Positions 32,049-43,860 of a stretch of 64,000 nt of DNA are shown here, piece by piece. Origin of the DNA: Sequoia sempervirens (lineage: Eukaryota; Streptophyta; Pinopsida; Cupressales; Cupressaceae); NCBI GenBank assembly GCA_007258455.2, contig VDFB02047230.1:161766635-161830634 (forward strand). Direction: 5' to 3'. The notes beneath the pieces were generated by a model, which worked only from the letters and a program-made list of their open reading frames with translations, did no database searches and was not told the origin of the DNA. Position 1 is the first letter of the stretch; every line of letters begins with the position of its first letter. The position numbers were made by a program, and so were the translations under genes.

Positions 32049-33420
32049 ATGAGTCTCTTGTCGTGGAACGTTAGGGGCCTAAGTGCCCCTAATAAGTAGT
32101 GCTTGGTCAAGCATCAGTGCTCTATGATCAAAGTAGATATGATATTGATTCAAGAGACCAAAATGACCAAAGAAGAATTGCAATCTTTTGTTACTTAGAA
32201 GCTCGATAACTGGAAAGGGGAAGCTTCTCAAGCGGACGGTGCTTCAGGTGGCTTGGCGATCCTATGGAAGAATAGTGTGTTAGGCTTTGATTTGATGGTT
32301 GTAAGAAAATTCTAGATGGATGGAGGAGTTCAAAGTGTGAATTCCAATATAAAATTCATCCTAGTAAATGTATATGGCCCCACCCTTTCCACAAAAAAGT
32401 GGGAGGTCTAGGAAGAACTAGATAACTTCATTTCTAACAACTCCTCAACATAGATAATCATTAAGGGATATTTTAATGCAATTCTACATCCCTCAGATAA
32501 ATTTGGAGGCTTTTCAGGACTAGGCAAGTTTCATATGGATTTTAAGGATTGGGTTAGAAGAAACAACCTTTTTGAAATAGAAATGGACCAAGGGAAATTT
32601 ACTTGGAATAACAGAAGGTTGGGGTTCAACTTCATCACTAAAAAATTGGACAAATTCTTTTTATTTGGGGATCTTTCAGTAATGGATCAGTATTTAAAGG
32701 CATCTATTATTCCATGCTCGAGCTCGGATCATTTCCTAGTGGCACTAGATATTATCGAGGAATCCAAACTAGTGGGAAGCCCATTCAAATTTGAAAGGAT
32801 GTGGATGAGGGACAAGGACTTTTTTACACTCATTAATCAGTGGTGGTTAGAGGAGCAGTTCTTGGGGTCCAAACTATCTTGGGGTCCAAACTATTTTGTG
32901 TAGTATCCAAGTTGAAAGCTACTAAGCAAAATTTGTCGAAATGGTTCATAAGGAGCATTTAAAATACATTTTTTTTGAAAAACTCAGAATTGAGGATGAA
33001 CTGGAACAACTTAATGTACTCAGGTCATAGTTGAAGACATGGATCAATATAGCTTCATGGATGAAAAGCGGTTGCTAAATGAGTATGAAGACATTTTGGC
33101 CAAGGAGGAAACCTTTTGGAGACAAAAATCTCAAGAGTTAAGGTTGGAGGCGGGGGACAATAACTCTAAATTCTTTCATAATGCTACTAAGCAAAGACAT
33201 TCCTTCAATTGGATCCTAGAGGTTGCAAGTAATGATGGGAGCTTCATTGAAAACCCAAAAGAAATTGCAGAAAGTGCAATTAGGTACTTCCAAAACATCT
33301 TGAATAATTATGAAGGATCGGATCTTAGGAATCAATTAAAGGTCATAAGAAACATCCCCAAGCTAGTCAGCGAGGAGCAAAACAAAATGCTTATGAGAAG
33401 TTCTCTAAGGAGGAGGTCAA
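32049..33420 (+). pseudogene. LINE ORF2 endonuclease domain and linker
   Basis: The ATG at 32049 opens MSLLSWNVRGLSAPNK, a typical ORF2 start. Apurinic endonuclease motifs are visible: NVRGL (N), LIQETK (E), YGP, KGYFNAIL where GDFNA is expected (the catalytic D is Y here), and CSSSDHFLVAL (SDH) near 32718-32750. In-frame stops interrupt it (32097, about 32197, 32312 and others). The linker includes WRQKSQELRLEAGDNNSKFF, matching the pre-RT region of plant L1 elements. This enzyme would nick target DNA to prime reverse transcription. Confidence 0.88.
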
Positions 33421-34720
33421 GCTAGCTTTGAACCAAATGCACCTGAACAAAGCCCCAGGGCTGGATGGGTTTCCTTCTTGTTTTTTGTTTAGAAGTGTTG
33501 GCAAACAATCAAGTTGGAGGTGGTAGAGGCCTTGGAGGTAGCGTATCATTCAGGTAGATTCTTAAACGAGATTAACAATACATTTATAGCTCTCATCCCA
33601 AAGAAAGAGAATCTGAGTTGTTGGGATGACCTTCAACCCATTTCATTATGCAACACTTTATACAAACTCTTGGCCAAAATCATGGCTAACAGGCTCAAGA
33701 AAATTTTGCCAGTGATCATTTTAGAGGAGCAATCGAGCTTTGTCCCCAATAGATCAATACTAGATGGTTTCATCATAGCCTAACAAGTAATACACTTAGT
33801 TCAAAACACAAAGTCCTTGAGCATGCTTCTCAAGTTAGATATCAAAAAAGCTTATGGCAAAGTAGATTGGAGATTTCTCTGTAAATGTTTGGAGGCATTT
33901 GGATTTAGTAAACAATGGATCAGTTGGATTTACCATTGTATTTCAAGCCCCAGATTCTTAGTTTTGGTAAATGGGATACCAGAAGGCTTCTTCAAAGCCT
34001 CCATAGGTTTAAGACAAGGAGACTCGCTCTCCCCATTTCTCTTCATAATCATGGCAGAGGCTCTAAGAAGATCAACCACTCAAGCTAGATTACATGGTAG
34101 GCTAGAGGGCATCAGGATCTTTAGTGCAATGGAACTCTCTACTCATCAACAGTTCGTAGATGACACACTACTCCTTGGGGCTGGGAAAAGAAAGGCTTGA
34201 CAAGGAAATTTAGGGCACTCCTTATAAAATATGAAAGAGCATCAGGACAAATGGTAAGTAAGTAAAAATCAACAATTTACTTTTTCAATACTAATGCTAG
34301 AACTGAATCAGATATTGCTAAGATCTTTGGCTTTAGTTTTGGCAAGCTTCCCTGTCCTTATCTTGGGATTCCATTAGACAAAGGTCTTAGGAATACAAAG
34401 TTGTGGGATCCTCTTAAAGAAAAAATGGAAAAACGCCTATCCTCATGGAAGGGTAAGTGGTTGTCTTGGGCAAGACATCTAGTTCTGTTAAAATCTATTT
34501 TATCAGCATTTCCCATCTACTTGCTATCATTTTTAGCTCTTCCCTGTGGAGTCAATCAGTGCCTAACACAATGTATGTGAAAGTTCTACTGGCAAGGGCT
34601 TGAAGGAAAGAAAAAACTTGCATTGATTTCTTGGAATAAGATGTGTAGGGCCAAATAAGATGGGGGAGCTGGAATTCGCAACCAAATCTAGCAAAATAAG
34701 GCCTTAGGAGCTAAGTTAGC
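33421..34720 (+). pseudogene. LINE ORF2 reverse transcriptase
   Basis: Readable motifs in order: NKAPGLDGFP (33455), FIALIPKKENLSCWDDLQPI, LCNTLYKLLAKIMANRLKK, SSFVPNRSILDGFIIA, LKLDIKKAYGKVDWRFL (usually KAYDKV), GLRQGDSLSPFLF and QFVDDTLLLG (usually FADD) near 34150-34180. Frame changes at about 33480 and 34200 and a TAA at 33781-33783. The domain then decays (LGIPLDKGLRN, WKGKWLSWA). Confidence 0.9.
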
Positions 34721-36310
34721 ATGGGAAATGTACACAAAAACTCACCTAAAATGGGTAAGAATCTTACAAAGCAAGTATCTTTCCAATAATGATCCTTGCA
34801 ACATCTTCAGGGCAGAGGCCCCGCCAAAGGGATCCAAAGTTTGGAATTTCATCTTGGATTGCAGATTAGTGCTACAAAAGCATATTTCTTGGGATATAGC
34901 TGATGGAAAAAGTGCCTTATTCTAGGAAGACTCCTGGGGGGGTTACCCAGCCATAGATAAACTCATTAATACAAAATGGTTCAAACCTTATTTCAAACAG
35001 AATTGGGGATCATATGTTAGAGACTACATGCTTTTTTAGGATGATTCACTTACCTTGGGATGCAAATGGAAGGAACTGGAAAATTCTCAGTTGAATGCAA
35101 CTGATTTGGATAATCTGAGATAGATTTTGAAAAATAGATTAATAAATTTTAGGAATGGGCCAGATTAGTTGGTTTGGGTGAAATCTAGAAATGGCCAAAT
35201 ACAACACCAAATATGGCTATATGGCAATAAGTAAAGATAATCAGTTGGAGGCTCCGAGACTACCGATAAAACTATGTTGGGACAAGCAATGTCTCTCGAA
35301 GGCTGATGTTTTCTCTTGGGCAACCATTCAAGGCAAAATACTCACAACATATTTTTTTAAAAAAGTAGGGTTTTATGGCCCCTCTAGATGCACCCTCTGT
35401 TTGAGGGAAGAAGAGTCAGTCAATCACATCTTGTTGGGTCCCTATGCCTAGCAATGCTGGCAGTGTTTGTGTGCCAAACTTGGATGGGCTTTGACCCTTC
35501 TTCATGATATCCTAACATTGTTTAATAGTTGACCTATTCTCAAAAGTAGAGCCTCTTTCAAAACCTATGGATATGCAACCCTTCAATCCTTATTTGGGAA
35601 TTGTGGAAGGAGACGAACACGTAGATCTTTAAGTGTATATGGACTCGGAGAAGCTTTGGGAAAAAATTGAAGCCTCAATTGTAGAAGTGGTGAATAGCAG
35701 GAACAATACTCACATCAATAAAAAATGCAACTTCTCAGACTAGGATAATCAGATGGGGAAAAACTGGTTCAGTTTAAAGATCCCACCTTTCTTTGGACCA
35801 GGAGGGTCAAAGAGCAAAACGAAAAGAGCTTTGGCCAGCTTAACCCTTCCTAGACATGGGTGGCATAAACTAAATTTTGATGGGGCTTCCCGTGGGAACC
35901 TAGGGGTGGCAGCTACAGGTTGCATTGTTCATGCATGGGATGGTTAAGTTGTGGCAAAAATGACAGTTTTGTGGGGTATTGCAACCAATAATGTAGCAAA
36001 CTTCCAGGCTCTTATTGATTGTCTTATTATGTGTAAGCAAAAAGGTATCAACAAACTTGAGATAGAGGGGGACTCGGCACTAGTTATCAATGCCATTCAG
36101 ACCAAAAGCATCTGCAACTAGAAATTAAAAAGTCTTCTAGACCGAGCATTGGACTTAACTGGTAGCTTCGAAGATTTCACCATTAATCATATATACAGAG
36201 AGAGTAACCTTAGCGCGGATAAATTGGGTAATATGGGAGAGGATGGGTTCAATTTAAAAGAGTGTAGTGAAGTGCCTGATTCTCTCCATGAGAGATTGGA
36301 AGGCCTTTGA
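34721..36310 (+). pseudogene. LINE ORF2 zf-RVT and RNase H domains
   Basis: 34728-34925 keeps a C-terminal RT segment (WVRILQSKYLSN). The zf-RVT region is at 35191-35451 (IKLCWDKQCLSKADVFSWAT, then CTLCLREEESVNHILLG). A plant-type RNase H lies at about 35855-36240: HKLNFDGASRGNLG (D), EIEGDSALVINAIQ (D) and ESNLSADKLGN (D). Multiple stops and frame changes. The RNase H tail marks this as a plant L1 subfamily that acquired that domain. Confidence 0.82.
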
Positions 36311-36640
36311 GGAAAGATGGCCAATTATCATCAGAAATTTTGTCTTCCATGTATGCCCTGCTAAGTGCTCGCAGCTTCCTTCCCGCAGACATAAGTATGT
36401 CGTGGTAGGTTTCTTTGTCATAGCTATAGTTTGGTTGGTTGTGAAAATTTCAATTTTAGCATGGTTAGAAATGAAGAGCAGGTCTACGCTCTATAGAATT
36501 TTGTAACTATCATATATGTATTTGGGAGCAATAGGTACAACAACTTTAGAGTGATAAGACGATTTACTTCAAACATAATTTTGTAAGCCTATATTATATC
36601 TTAATATAATCCCACTTCGACATGTCATCGAAAAAAAATA

Positions 36641-37784
36641 AAATTATTATAATATTATTTGAGATATAAATTTATTAATTATTATTTAGTTAACATAACT
36701 ATCTTAAATATATTAATTTAAAAATTCCTACAAAATATTAATCTCACATCTCTAATCTATATAACAAATAGTCACCTAAATACTAATATATATAAAAAAA
36801 ATTATAAATATATTTAATACATATATTAACAAACATATATTAATACAAATTAACCATCTCAACTTTGGTTATGGCATAAAACTTGTACATTTAAAAAAAT
36901 TACGTACAAAGATTCGCTCTTTTATATAATTTAATATATTTGTTCATTTAAAAAAATCATCTGAAAACAATAGATTCCTTTACTTTTATAGAAGATTAAA
37001 ATATAAGATTAAATTTTTAATTTATTCTAAAACATTTTATGTATAGAATATTCCTATGGGACCTTCCATGAATTAAAAAAATCTCTAATAAAAAACTATT
37101 TTTATATTATTCCCTTACAAATGGATTGAACGTTCCTACCGACCTCTTCGTGACCACTCACTCCCAACGTCTACACAAAGTATATATACACTAAATATAT
37201 TTTCAGTGGGGCATAACAGCGAAAAGTGTATATACCCCTTCTATTCACAAAGGACAAAAAGCCAAAAATAAAACTAAAGAAAAAGGGTTCACGTCAGAAG
37301 CAAGGACAGAAAAGTATGTGGAGTCCACACGTATTCAAAATAAAAAATCTACATGCAATTTTTATAAGGGTAGTAAGTCCAAATTAAAAATCTGACGTGG
37401 CAACTTACTATTGAAAATTTTGGACGGATATTCAAGCTTTGCTTGGAGGAGGGATATACTGTGTATATATAGTAGTTGTGTATATGGTTGATAGGACAGA
37501 TTTACTCTTGACAATTCCGTGAAAAGACAGGATCTGGTGAAGGTGCTGGAATTTGATTGTGACCATTCATTTTTTAATATAGTGGTTAGTTTCAAATAGA
37601 TTTTGAATAGTTTTATAAAAGTATTTTTTAATTAAATGAGGTTTATATTAATATAAATTAATAATAATGTAGTGTGTATTATCTTTTGAAGTTTAGCATA
37701 TTAAAAAAATAATGTTGAGGTATGAGTAGAAATAAGAATGAGTGAATACAATTGTAATTGAAATATTAAAAATAATCTTAGACA
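36641..37784. other. AT-rich intergenic sequence
   Basis: Very AT-rich (36640-37100), then a stretch with several TATATA runs (37185, 37460). No conserved ORF on either strand. ORF 37362-37595 on the minus strand shows no recognisable domain. Confidence 0.5.
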
Positions 37785-38043
37785 TCATTTAGAGGGCCTT
37801 GGTTATTGGGATTTGCCTTTCATTCAATGTTCACATTTTTATTCTCTTCAACAAATTATTGTTCATCAAAGTTTTGGACATCCAAAGTCTCTTGATGAGG
37901 CACTTAAGGAGAACAAGGCAAGGGAATTTCTTAGTTTGTCTAGTAGGTGGCCCTCCACCCACATTGTCGAGAGGATGCAAAGGAAGGGGTACCACCTAAG
38001 GAGGCATAGACCAACCATTGTGACTCTTGAAATACCATCATGA
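37785..38043 (+). CDS. Unidentified open segment
   Basis: A frame with no stop from about 37785 to the TGA at 38041-38043 reads LPFIQCSHFYSLQQIIVHQS, then HPKSLDEALKENKAREFLSL and VERMQRKGYHLRRHRPTIVT. I do not recognise it. The basic C-terminus and even composition look protein-like, and the next 120 bases do not continue the frame. It could be an exon remnant or chance. Confidence 0.3.
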
Positions 38044-39675
38044 ATTAATAACATGCCCTCTTCTTTGACCCCCTGGGAAAATAATGAGCATAGGCATGAG
38101 AGGCAAGTTGAAATGAACCCTTGCCATAGTACAAGATGAATTACCACAATGATCAAGAAGCACTTGTTGTTTAGCAACTTCTAGGGGCACTTTGTTGGCC
38201 TAGGCTTGAATTTACAAATGAAGAATGAAAATGATAACAATTTTTTCATACATTAAAATGTTGTTCAATAGAAACATTGGAAAATATAGTAGAATTTATA
38301 TATTTGTAAATAGAAAAAGGTATATCCACTTAGGAACCATGCCATATTTGGTTGAATTAGAAGAACAATGTGTCATGAAAATGGTTCAAGCCAAAAGGCT
38401 TTGAGGAAATCATGACTCCAAGTTCATGTAGTCTGAGCTCCAAGACAAAACCAAACCAAGTGCTTAATGATCTACATGTACCCATAGAAATGAAAATTCG
38501 GGTTTGAAATCCCAAAATGGGTTAATTGATGTTTCAATGGTAAGTCTTGATAAATGACACACAACCAAAATGAGCAAGATGGGGTTCCAAAATACTTTCT
38601 AAATTGTTTGAAGCATGTGACTCCAAGTCTAAAAATTATATTGGAGAGACTATCTCTCATTCAATTTTTACACCATAGGAAAATGTTGATCCATGTGTAG
38701 CTTTAGTCTCTCATATTTATGTAGCCTCAATCTCTTACATTCCCTTACACAACGCTATTTGTCCAATCAACTTCATTGAATTTGCATTCCACATAGTACT
38801 CACACACCAACACACAACACCACCCTTGTGTATATGTGCACAATCCACATGTGCCATTATGCAATACTACTTGCACCCATATTACAACCTTGCACATGAC
38901 CATACATGTCAACATTCCATAAGACCATATGAGCATGACACATGGAGTATTTACATCCACATGAAATGTCATCATATATGTTTGAAACATGGTCATGCCA
39001 AACACTTAGGACCATATGGGTTCAAGGCCTATCATCACCATGTCCACATGATATAGTGAACCATAATGCACAACATATATATTGTAATGTCACAGAATTG
39101 CACCTAGGGGCAATTCCACATTTTGGCATTTTTTCCTAGCATTTATAACCCCTTGAAATATTAATGAAAAAATCCTATGAGTCAAAATTTCATGATTCTA
39201 ACTCTATGCAGACTTGTGGCTAAGCGACAAAAGCTTGACAACACATTTCCCAAGAATCTAAGCTCTAGATGCATGCGTAGTGTGCAAACATTTGCGCAGC
39301 ACACTAGCATCCTAGTGGTTTCCCAAGTTAAAAATGTAGAATTTGGAAGGATAACCCCTGAGACACATGTCCTGGGAGTTACATTCTGAAAGTAATGTCT
39401 CTTTGTCACCCTTGCAAGCATTAAAAACCCCCTTTTGGCTCTCATTTGGGGGATGGAAGACATCATTCAAGCTCTCTCATTTCACTTGCTCTAGTATAGA
39501 GTTCTCTTCACTTTTGATAGCAGTGCTCTCATAAGCAAAGCCATGCTAGACTGAGGTCCTCCTAGTAGCTCTCAAGCAAGCACTCAACGATGTGTTCATG
39601 TGCTCCGAAGAAGGTCTAGGCCTGTGGGTAACACTCTCTCTCTTAATTTCCTTCCATATTTGCTCATTTACTATC

Positions 39676-39776
39676 TTGTGGTGTGAGTTCTACTCTTGAG
39701 CGGGTTTTGCTTTCACCACACACTTTTTGTGGTGTGGGTTCTACTCCTGAGTGAAATTTTCTTTCACCACACGCTT
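39676..39776 (+). repeat. Tandem duplication of a 51-bp hairpin unit
   Basis: Units at 39676-39726 and 39727-39776 each open TTGTGGTGTG and close TTTCACCACAC, so each can fold on its own arms (TGTGGTG at 39677-39683 with CACCACA at 39714-39720). Confidence 0.8.
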
Positions 39777-40037
39777 TGTTTACTTCTTTAGCACTCTTTT
39801 CTAACTTGGTTGTCCATGGAAGTGGGAACACCAAAGCAGGGTCTAATTGAGGCAGGCCCCTATACAGCCACCCAACAACTTTTCTCTCGTTCTTTTGTGT
39901 GTAGGTCATGAAAAGGAGCTTGGAGTGAAGATTCAGACATTGAGTGGAAGGTAAGGTTTCTCTAATCATCCTTGTGTTTGTTTCAGTCTGTAGTTTTCTA
40001 ACTAGTTATATAGTTCAATACGACTCACCCCTTAGCC

Positions 40038-40045
40038 TATAAATA
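40038..40045 (+). promoter_or_regulatory. TATA box in the presumed LTR
   Basis: TATAAATA in otherwise mixed sequence, about 320 bp before the PBS, is a good match to a plant core promoter and would set the transcript start near 40070. Confidence 0.5.
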
Positions 40046-40362
40046 AGGCTTATTTCTGTATGTCTGAGTTCCTGAGTTCTTTGTTGCTCAGGACGTCAGT
40101 GTGTCTTGTGGATGGCAACGCACCACGCTGGCATCCTAAAATTGTGCTAACATCTTTTGGCCTAGAGCTCCCTCTTCTGAGAAAATTTTTTCTTAGTTTT
40201 TCTCTTTCAGGGTCTCTGATAATTTTTCTAGAAGATTAATTGAATCTTAGTCTTTTGTTATTCTGCTAATCTGTTATTTTGAGGTGTATAAGGGTAGTTT
40301 GTTCCCTAGTGATATCTCAAAAAAGGAGAGACCTATGTGCAACGAACCCCTCTTATATCACA

Positions 40363-40382
40363 TTTTGGTGAACCCGACGTGA
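40363..40382 (+). promoter_or_regulatory. Putative primer binding site of the third gypsy-like element
   Basis: TTTTGGTGAACCCGACGTGA follows CACA. The first 11 bases recur, in the same position relative to the LTR, in family G (minus strand, 55248-55231). I could not match it confidently to a tRNA 3' end from memory. Confidence 0.5.
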
Positions 40383-40402
40383 ATGTCAGATCTTTCTTCA
40401 CG

Positions 40403-41057
40403 ATGTCACATGTTCATGATAATGAATTTTCTAACGAAGATTTTGATATGTTGGAAGATGCTCTAGATGATTTCTTAGGAGTGCTCCCCCCATCCACAAA
40501 TCTCTCAAACAGGTCTCCTCTCAATAGGCTAAGGGATCAATAAATGTGGTGGTGGTTTATGTGGCTCCTCCAAGCCCTAAGAAACTCGTCATCTCTGTGA
40601 CCTCGACCAACTCTTTTATCTATGGGATTTCATGCCCTAGCAATTCAACAAACCTATACTCAAGGTTGTGAAAGCTATAGACTCTACATCTTATAACGTT
40701 GTCAGACACACATATCCTACAAGGAGTAATAAATTAAATCTGAATCAATAACCTACTATACCTACTTCTTTACCACCTTCTCAACCAAGCCTTCCTTTAG
40801 CACATAAACCTGAGATCAAAGCACCAGGCGATTATGATCTTGTCGAGCAGGTTCAAGTTAGTCCAGCTAAGATCTCACTTTGGGATTTTCTTCAAACCAC
40901 TCTGGTTTATTAGGAAATGCTCTAGGAAGCTTTACAAAAGATTCTCTTGCCTACCTCTGCTAGGCCCACGGATTTTAATTCGTTGTTGGCTCATATTCAT
41001 GCAAATTCACTGAATATCACATTCCCCCCACAAGAACTCTCACCCTCAGATGTACAG
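40403..41057 (+). pseudogene. gag remnant of the third gypsy-like element
   Basis: The ATG at 40403 opens MSHVHDNEFSNEDFDMLEDA, ending at 40543. The remainder is broken over three frames. A later readable part is SARPTDFNSLLAHIHANSLN and LTFPPQELSPSDVQKQG-like sequence leading into the protease. No Retrotrans_gag core is recognisable, so the middle of gag seems deleted: only about 650 bp separate the PBS and protease. Confidence 0.5.
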
Positions 41058-41741
41058 AAGCAAGGATAGCCTCTGATGATTATTGTCAATGTTAACATCG
41101 GTATTAGGTGCACCCTCATTGACACTGGTTCACTTCTCAACATTTGCGGTGTAGACCTACTACCTAAAATTAAGATTGATTCATCTTCTTTAGTGGCTTC
41201 CTCCTTGTATATTTGTGGATTCGACGATGTCAACCGCCAAGCTCTAGGTACAATAATACTACCTCTGCAACTAGGCTCCGTTACCTTACCCACGTTAGTT
41301 TATGTGATGCCTGACCCCTTACCGTATAACCTCCTTTTAGGGAGACCTTGGATCCATGCTATGGGTGTGGTGACTTCTACTTTACATTATTCTTTGAAGT
41401 TTTTTGCAAATAATCAAGTAGTTACAATTAAAGTAGACCTAGAAGACGTTCACCTCTGTGAACTGGCCGTTGTCGTTGGCGATTCGGTCATATCTACTCT
41501 CAAGAATTGTATTCAACCTTTGTCCGTTGATGCTATGTCATGTTCTTCATCGATACCCTCTATTGAAGTAGTTCCTAGAGTGAGTGTTGGAAATGAAGAA
41601 TCATCTAAAGTAGAAGACCTTGAGTCTCCCTCGTCTACTTCTCAAACGAACACTTTCCTTGGAGATAATTGGGGAACCTTGAATTTCTTTGAATTATTCA
41701 TTGCAAAATACAAGGTGAACCCCTCTTGCATAGACCTTTGA
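41058..41741 (+). pseudogene. Aspartic protease of the third gypsy-like element
   Basis: Open for 221 codons from 41076 to TGA at 41739-41741. The active site CTLIDTGSLLNICGVDLL (D-T-G intact) is near 41110-41160; LPLQLGSVTLPTLVYVM follows, then LLLGRPWIHAMGVVTSTLHY near 41332-41390. This is the protease arrangement of the Tat-like and pararetrovirus-like plant gypsy group. The extension after the domain (VDLEDVHLCELAVVVGDSVI) leads to a Ser/acidic tail. No RT follows. Confidence 0.82.
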
Positions 41742-42229
41742 GGCACCCTTGACACAAAGGCGGATGATACTCCCATAGAGGAGAAGTGTGATCCCGTTTA
41801 GGAGATCACTCCTTCCTATGCTAAGGAAAATAATCCCTCTTTTACAAAGGAAATTAACATTTGTGATCCCAGTAAGGAAGGTGGGAGTACCCTCGTAGAA
41901 AGTTTTGACATCCATTGGTGGAATGAGATGCTCTACATGGACCCTTGTACCACCTCCTTGATTTTCAAAATTTTGAAAGAAATGGGGTGATTATTTTTCA
42001 TGAGCATGACTTTGATCCCCTCTCGAAAAGGATCACACTCCATAAAAAGGGAGGGGAAAAATTAGGAATTGGTAACATAGGGCACAAGCTCATTTTTTTA
42101 TTAAGAGGGGTAAACGATTTTTTACCCAAAGCTATGAAACGATGAGGTAAAAAATGAGGGACCTCATCCCCAATATAAATTCTCAATAATCACACTCTAA
42201 TGGGGTTTGAATCTTGATGGAAAGAATAA
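41742..42229 (+). other. Decayed sequence after the protease of the third element
   Basis: Partly readable acidic segments (PSFTKEINICDPSKEGGSTL) with frequent stops, then non-coding sequence up to the junction with the minus-strand chromovirus near 42200. No RT motif is present. Confidence 0.5.
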
Positions 42230-43860
42230 AAACACAACTTAACCATCACATCATGTCACTATTAGCACGAGGCACAAGCTCATTACCTACTTTAACTTGT
42301 CAAAATTTATTGCGTTGCTTCAATCCATTTAAATGATATTTCCTATCTTAGTTCTATTAAGGGAGTAGTAAGATATGAGAACCTATTGACAAATCTTCTG
42401 AAGTAACTATAGAGGCTAAGGAATCCCAACAAATGTGTTAGAGTCTTGAGTGGAGGTCAATCTACAAATTCTTTGATTTTTTTCAAATATACTTGTGCTC
42501 CCTTAGCATTGATGATGTGCCCTAGATATAAAATTTATGTCATAGAAAACTCACATTTAGACTCTTTCACTAAAAGAGTTTGGGTTTCTATAATTCCCAA
42601 CACTACTTTATGTGCCTTATGTGGTCTTCCTACATCTTGTTGTAGATAAAAACTCCATCAAAGAAAATGAATTAAAAAATTCCTTAATTATTTAATGAAC
42701 ACTTGGTTCATGTAGGATTGGAACATTGTACATGCATTTGTCAAAATGAGTGGCATGAAAAAACTTCATAGTGCCCATAGTGGCACCAAAAATTTATCTT
42801 ATGAATATCTTTCTCTCCGACTCAAACATAATGGTAGCCCAATTTGAGGTCTATTTTTGAGAAATAAATGACACCATGGATTTCATCTATTGGATCATCA
42901 ATCCCAGGTATTGCATATTTAATCTTTTATAGTATTTTTGTTTAGTACTCTATAGTCAATGTACATTCTCATTGTGCCATCCTTCTTTTTTACTAGGACT
43001 ACAAAGGAAGCAAAAGGGCTCAAGCTAGATTGAATATATCCTATTTCTAATAGTTCCTTTACTTCCTTTTCAATTTCCTTCTTATGCCATATAGGGTGGT
43101 GATAAAATTCCTAGATCCTTCCTTTAGCTCAATATCATGCTTGAAGCCTCTGTTAGGTAATCTCCTAGGAGGGTTATTGATAAATAACTTAGAACGCTTG
43201 TCTAGAATCTTCTACACCTCCTCAGAGTATGTTCCCTTTCTTTAGGAAGATTTTAAATCATTAATTCAAAAGATTACACCACCTAATTCACTTGTTCATG
43301 AATACAAAATATTTCCATCCTTTGTATTGATACCATCATTGGTGTTCCACTAAAAATCCCATGGAGTGCCACCATCTTTCCTTTGGATTAAAATTTTAGT
43401 TCCATGGTTTGGAAATTTTTAATTGTTTCCCTAGGCAACAAGTGAAATCATTGAATTCCTAAAACCATATATGTGTCTCCAATACTCATGAAATAAAGTG
43501 GAGAAGCCATATCCATGTCACGTTCAATTGGGTAATTTTTTAGGTTCTTGGAATGAAGAAGTTATCAATGGCCATCACATCAAAAACCTCAAAGTATTTT
43601 ATTTTAAGACCCCATCTAGACACTAGTCCCTCATCTATAAAATTATGAGGCACCATTATGAATGAGTATGGTCATCCTATATCCCTTTAGAACTCATCAA
43701 AAATTTGAATGGGTTGTATCTTGATATCCTTAAAATCTTGGAAATAATCCTTCAAAACCTCATCTTGATCCTTTGTTTTATCTTCTTTTTCTTCAACCAC
43801 CAGTTTTAATTCTTCCTCTTTTCTTGGTGGCTCAAGTTCTTTAGCTCCAATCTCATTGTT
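42230..43860 (-). pseudogene. Minus-strand chromovirus protease and reverse transcriptase (copy 2)
   Basis: Read on the minus strand in several frames. Protease relic VPHNFIDEGLVSRWGLKIKY near 43650-43580, where plant chromoviruses have [26 protein letters not shown] and [17 protein letters not shown] near 43060-42960, SKIDLKLGYHYV near 42870-42840, then LVKESKCEF (42570) and LYLGHIINAKGAQV. The connection YFRRFVNRFSYLTTPLIELR is near 42410-42350. The YxDD region is destroyed. Sequence ends before RNase H at the junction near 42230. Confidence 0.82.

Larger units (their letters stand above)
31690..36640 (+). mobile_element. LINE (L1-type) ORF2 unit with RNase H and short A tail
   Basis: The unit starts with a lysine/glutamate-rich ORF1 tail (31750-32040, GRKSLQELRMKDGE) and continues as ORF2: AP endonuclease, RT, zf-RVT and RNase H. 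It ends in a 3' UTR terminating in CGAAAAAAAATAAAA near 36628-36642. There are no LTRs. Many stops and at least four frame changes make it inactive. The 5' end is not defined; ORF1-like sequence at 20829-22070 may belong to it. Confidence 0.88.
38044..40362 (+). repeat. Probable 5' LTR of a third gypsy-like element (left border undefined)
   Basis: Non-coding sequence directly upstream of the PBS at 40363. It contains a TATAAATA box (40038-40045) about 320 bp before the PBS, consistent with an R-U5 of about 300 bp. It also has a tandem pair of hairpin units at 39676-39776. There is no second LTR in the window, so the left end is unknown and this may include unrelated sequence. Confidence 0.5.
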
